This document shows, piece by piece, positions 5,350 through 5,394 of a stretch of DNA of 5,394 nucleotides. Source of the DNA: Puniceicoccales bacterium (lineage in GTDB: Bacteria; Verrucomicrobiota; Verrucomicrobiia; Opitutales; UBA953); NCBI GenBank assembly GCA_031279675.1, contig JAITIB010000084.1, positions 1-5,394 on the forward strand, in the 5' to 3' direction. Below the pieces are notes generated by a model, which ran no database searches, had not been told where the DNA came from, and worked only from the letters and a program-made list of their open reading frames with translations. Numbering within the stretch: position 1 is the stretch's first letter; every line of letters starts with the position of its first letter. A program made the translations under genes and the position numbers.

Positions 5350-5394
5350 GGAGTGCGGCGATTCATCGCCGCTTTCGCGAAGGCGATTTATCGC
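5350..5394 (+). repeat. Double-hairpin repeat unit, copy 2 (cut by edge)
   Basis: Second copy of the 45-nt unit at 96-140, same orientation, offset by 5254 bases. The first hairpin is GCGGCGAT TC ATCGCCGC (5355-5372), against GCGGGACT TC AGTCCCGC in copy 1. The second hairpin starts GGCGATTTATCGC and is cut by the window end before its last C. Everything outside the three swapped base pairs is identical. Confidence 0.65.

Noticed and set aside
4893..5366. A 157-codon minus-strand frame containing polyproline and Thr/His repeats.
   Set aside because: Its middle is translated GT and G low-complexity sequence and its end overlaps the signal-peptide region of the PEP-CTERM gene in another frame.

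Overview
The window looks like a piece of a high-G+C bacterial chromosome. A PEP-CTERM (exosortase-sorted) protein, an LptF/LptG-type permease of a Gram-negative envelope, genes without evident Shine-Dalgarno sites, and many short GC-rich hairpin repeats together suggest Verrucomicrobiota, perhaps Opitutaceae. This placement is inference from gene content and repeat style, not a database match. The homopolymer tracts (27 G at the left edge, 18 G near the right edge) make a draft or metagenomic assembly likely.

Layout, left to right. Positions 1-479 hold a poly-G edge, two neighbouring hairpins (44-78), and a 191-bp element bounded by perfect 32-bp inverted repeats (92-282). They also hold a strong hairpin (427-472) just behind the dus stop codon. 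An untyped minus-strand frame runs through the repeats and off the left edge from an ATG at 350. Positions 480-2146 are a minus-strand pair, pdxH then dus, whose stop and start codons overlap by 4 bases (GTGA). Positions 2147-2249 are a divergent intergenic region. Positions 2250-3398 encode an LptF/LptG-family permease on the plus strand. A tRNA-Gly with anticodon CCC follows at 3460-3534, then about 430 bp with no convincing gene. Positions 3969-5014 (minus) hold a secreted SUMF1/FGE-like protein with a PEP-CTERM tail. It is split into two frames by an apparent loss of one base in a short G run at 4408-4411. Positions 5015-5394 are upstream and intergenic DNA: an A-rich leader, a weak promoter candidate, a terminator-like hairpin, a GT-to-poly-G tract, and a second copy of the hairpin repeat seen at the left edge.

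The three intact genes are housekeeping: PLP supply (PdxH), tRNA dihydrouridine formation (Dus) and LPS-transport machinery. Apart from the pdxH-dus overlap, nothing ties them into one pathway. I see no defence system, CRISPR array, transposase or secondary-metabolite cluster. The more unusual content is the repeat set: two copies of a 45-nt double-hairpin unit near the two window ends are identical except for three base-pair swaps in one stem, all of which keep the pairing. The broken PEP-CTERM SUMF1-like gene, which lacks the usual catalytic cysteine pair, is the other point worth a second look.
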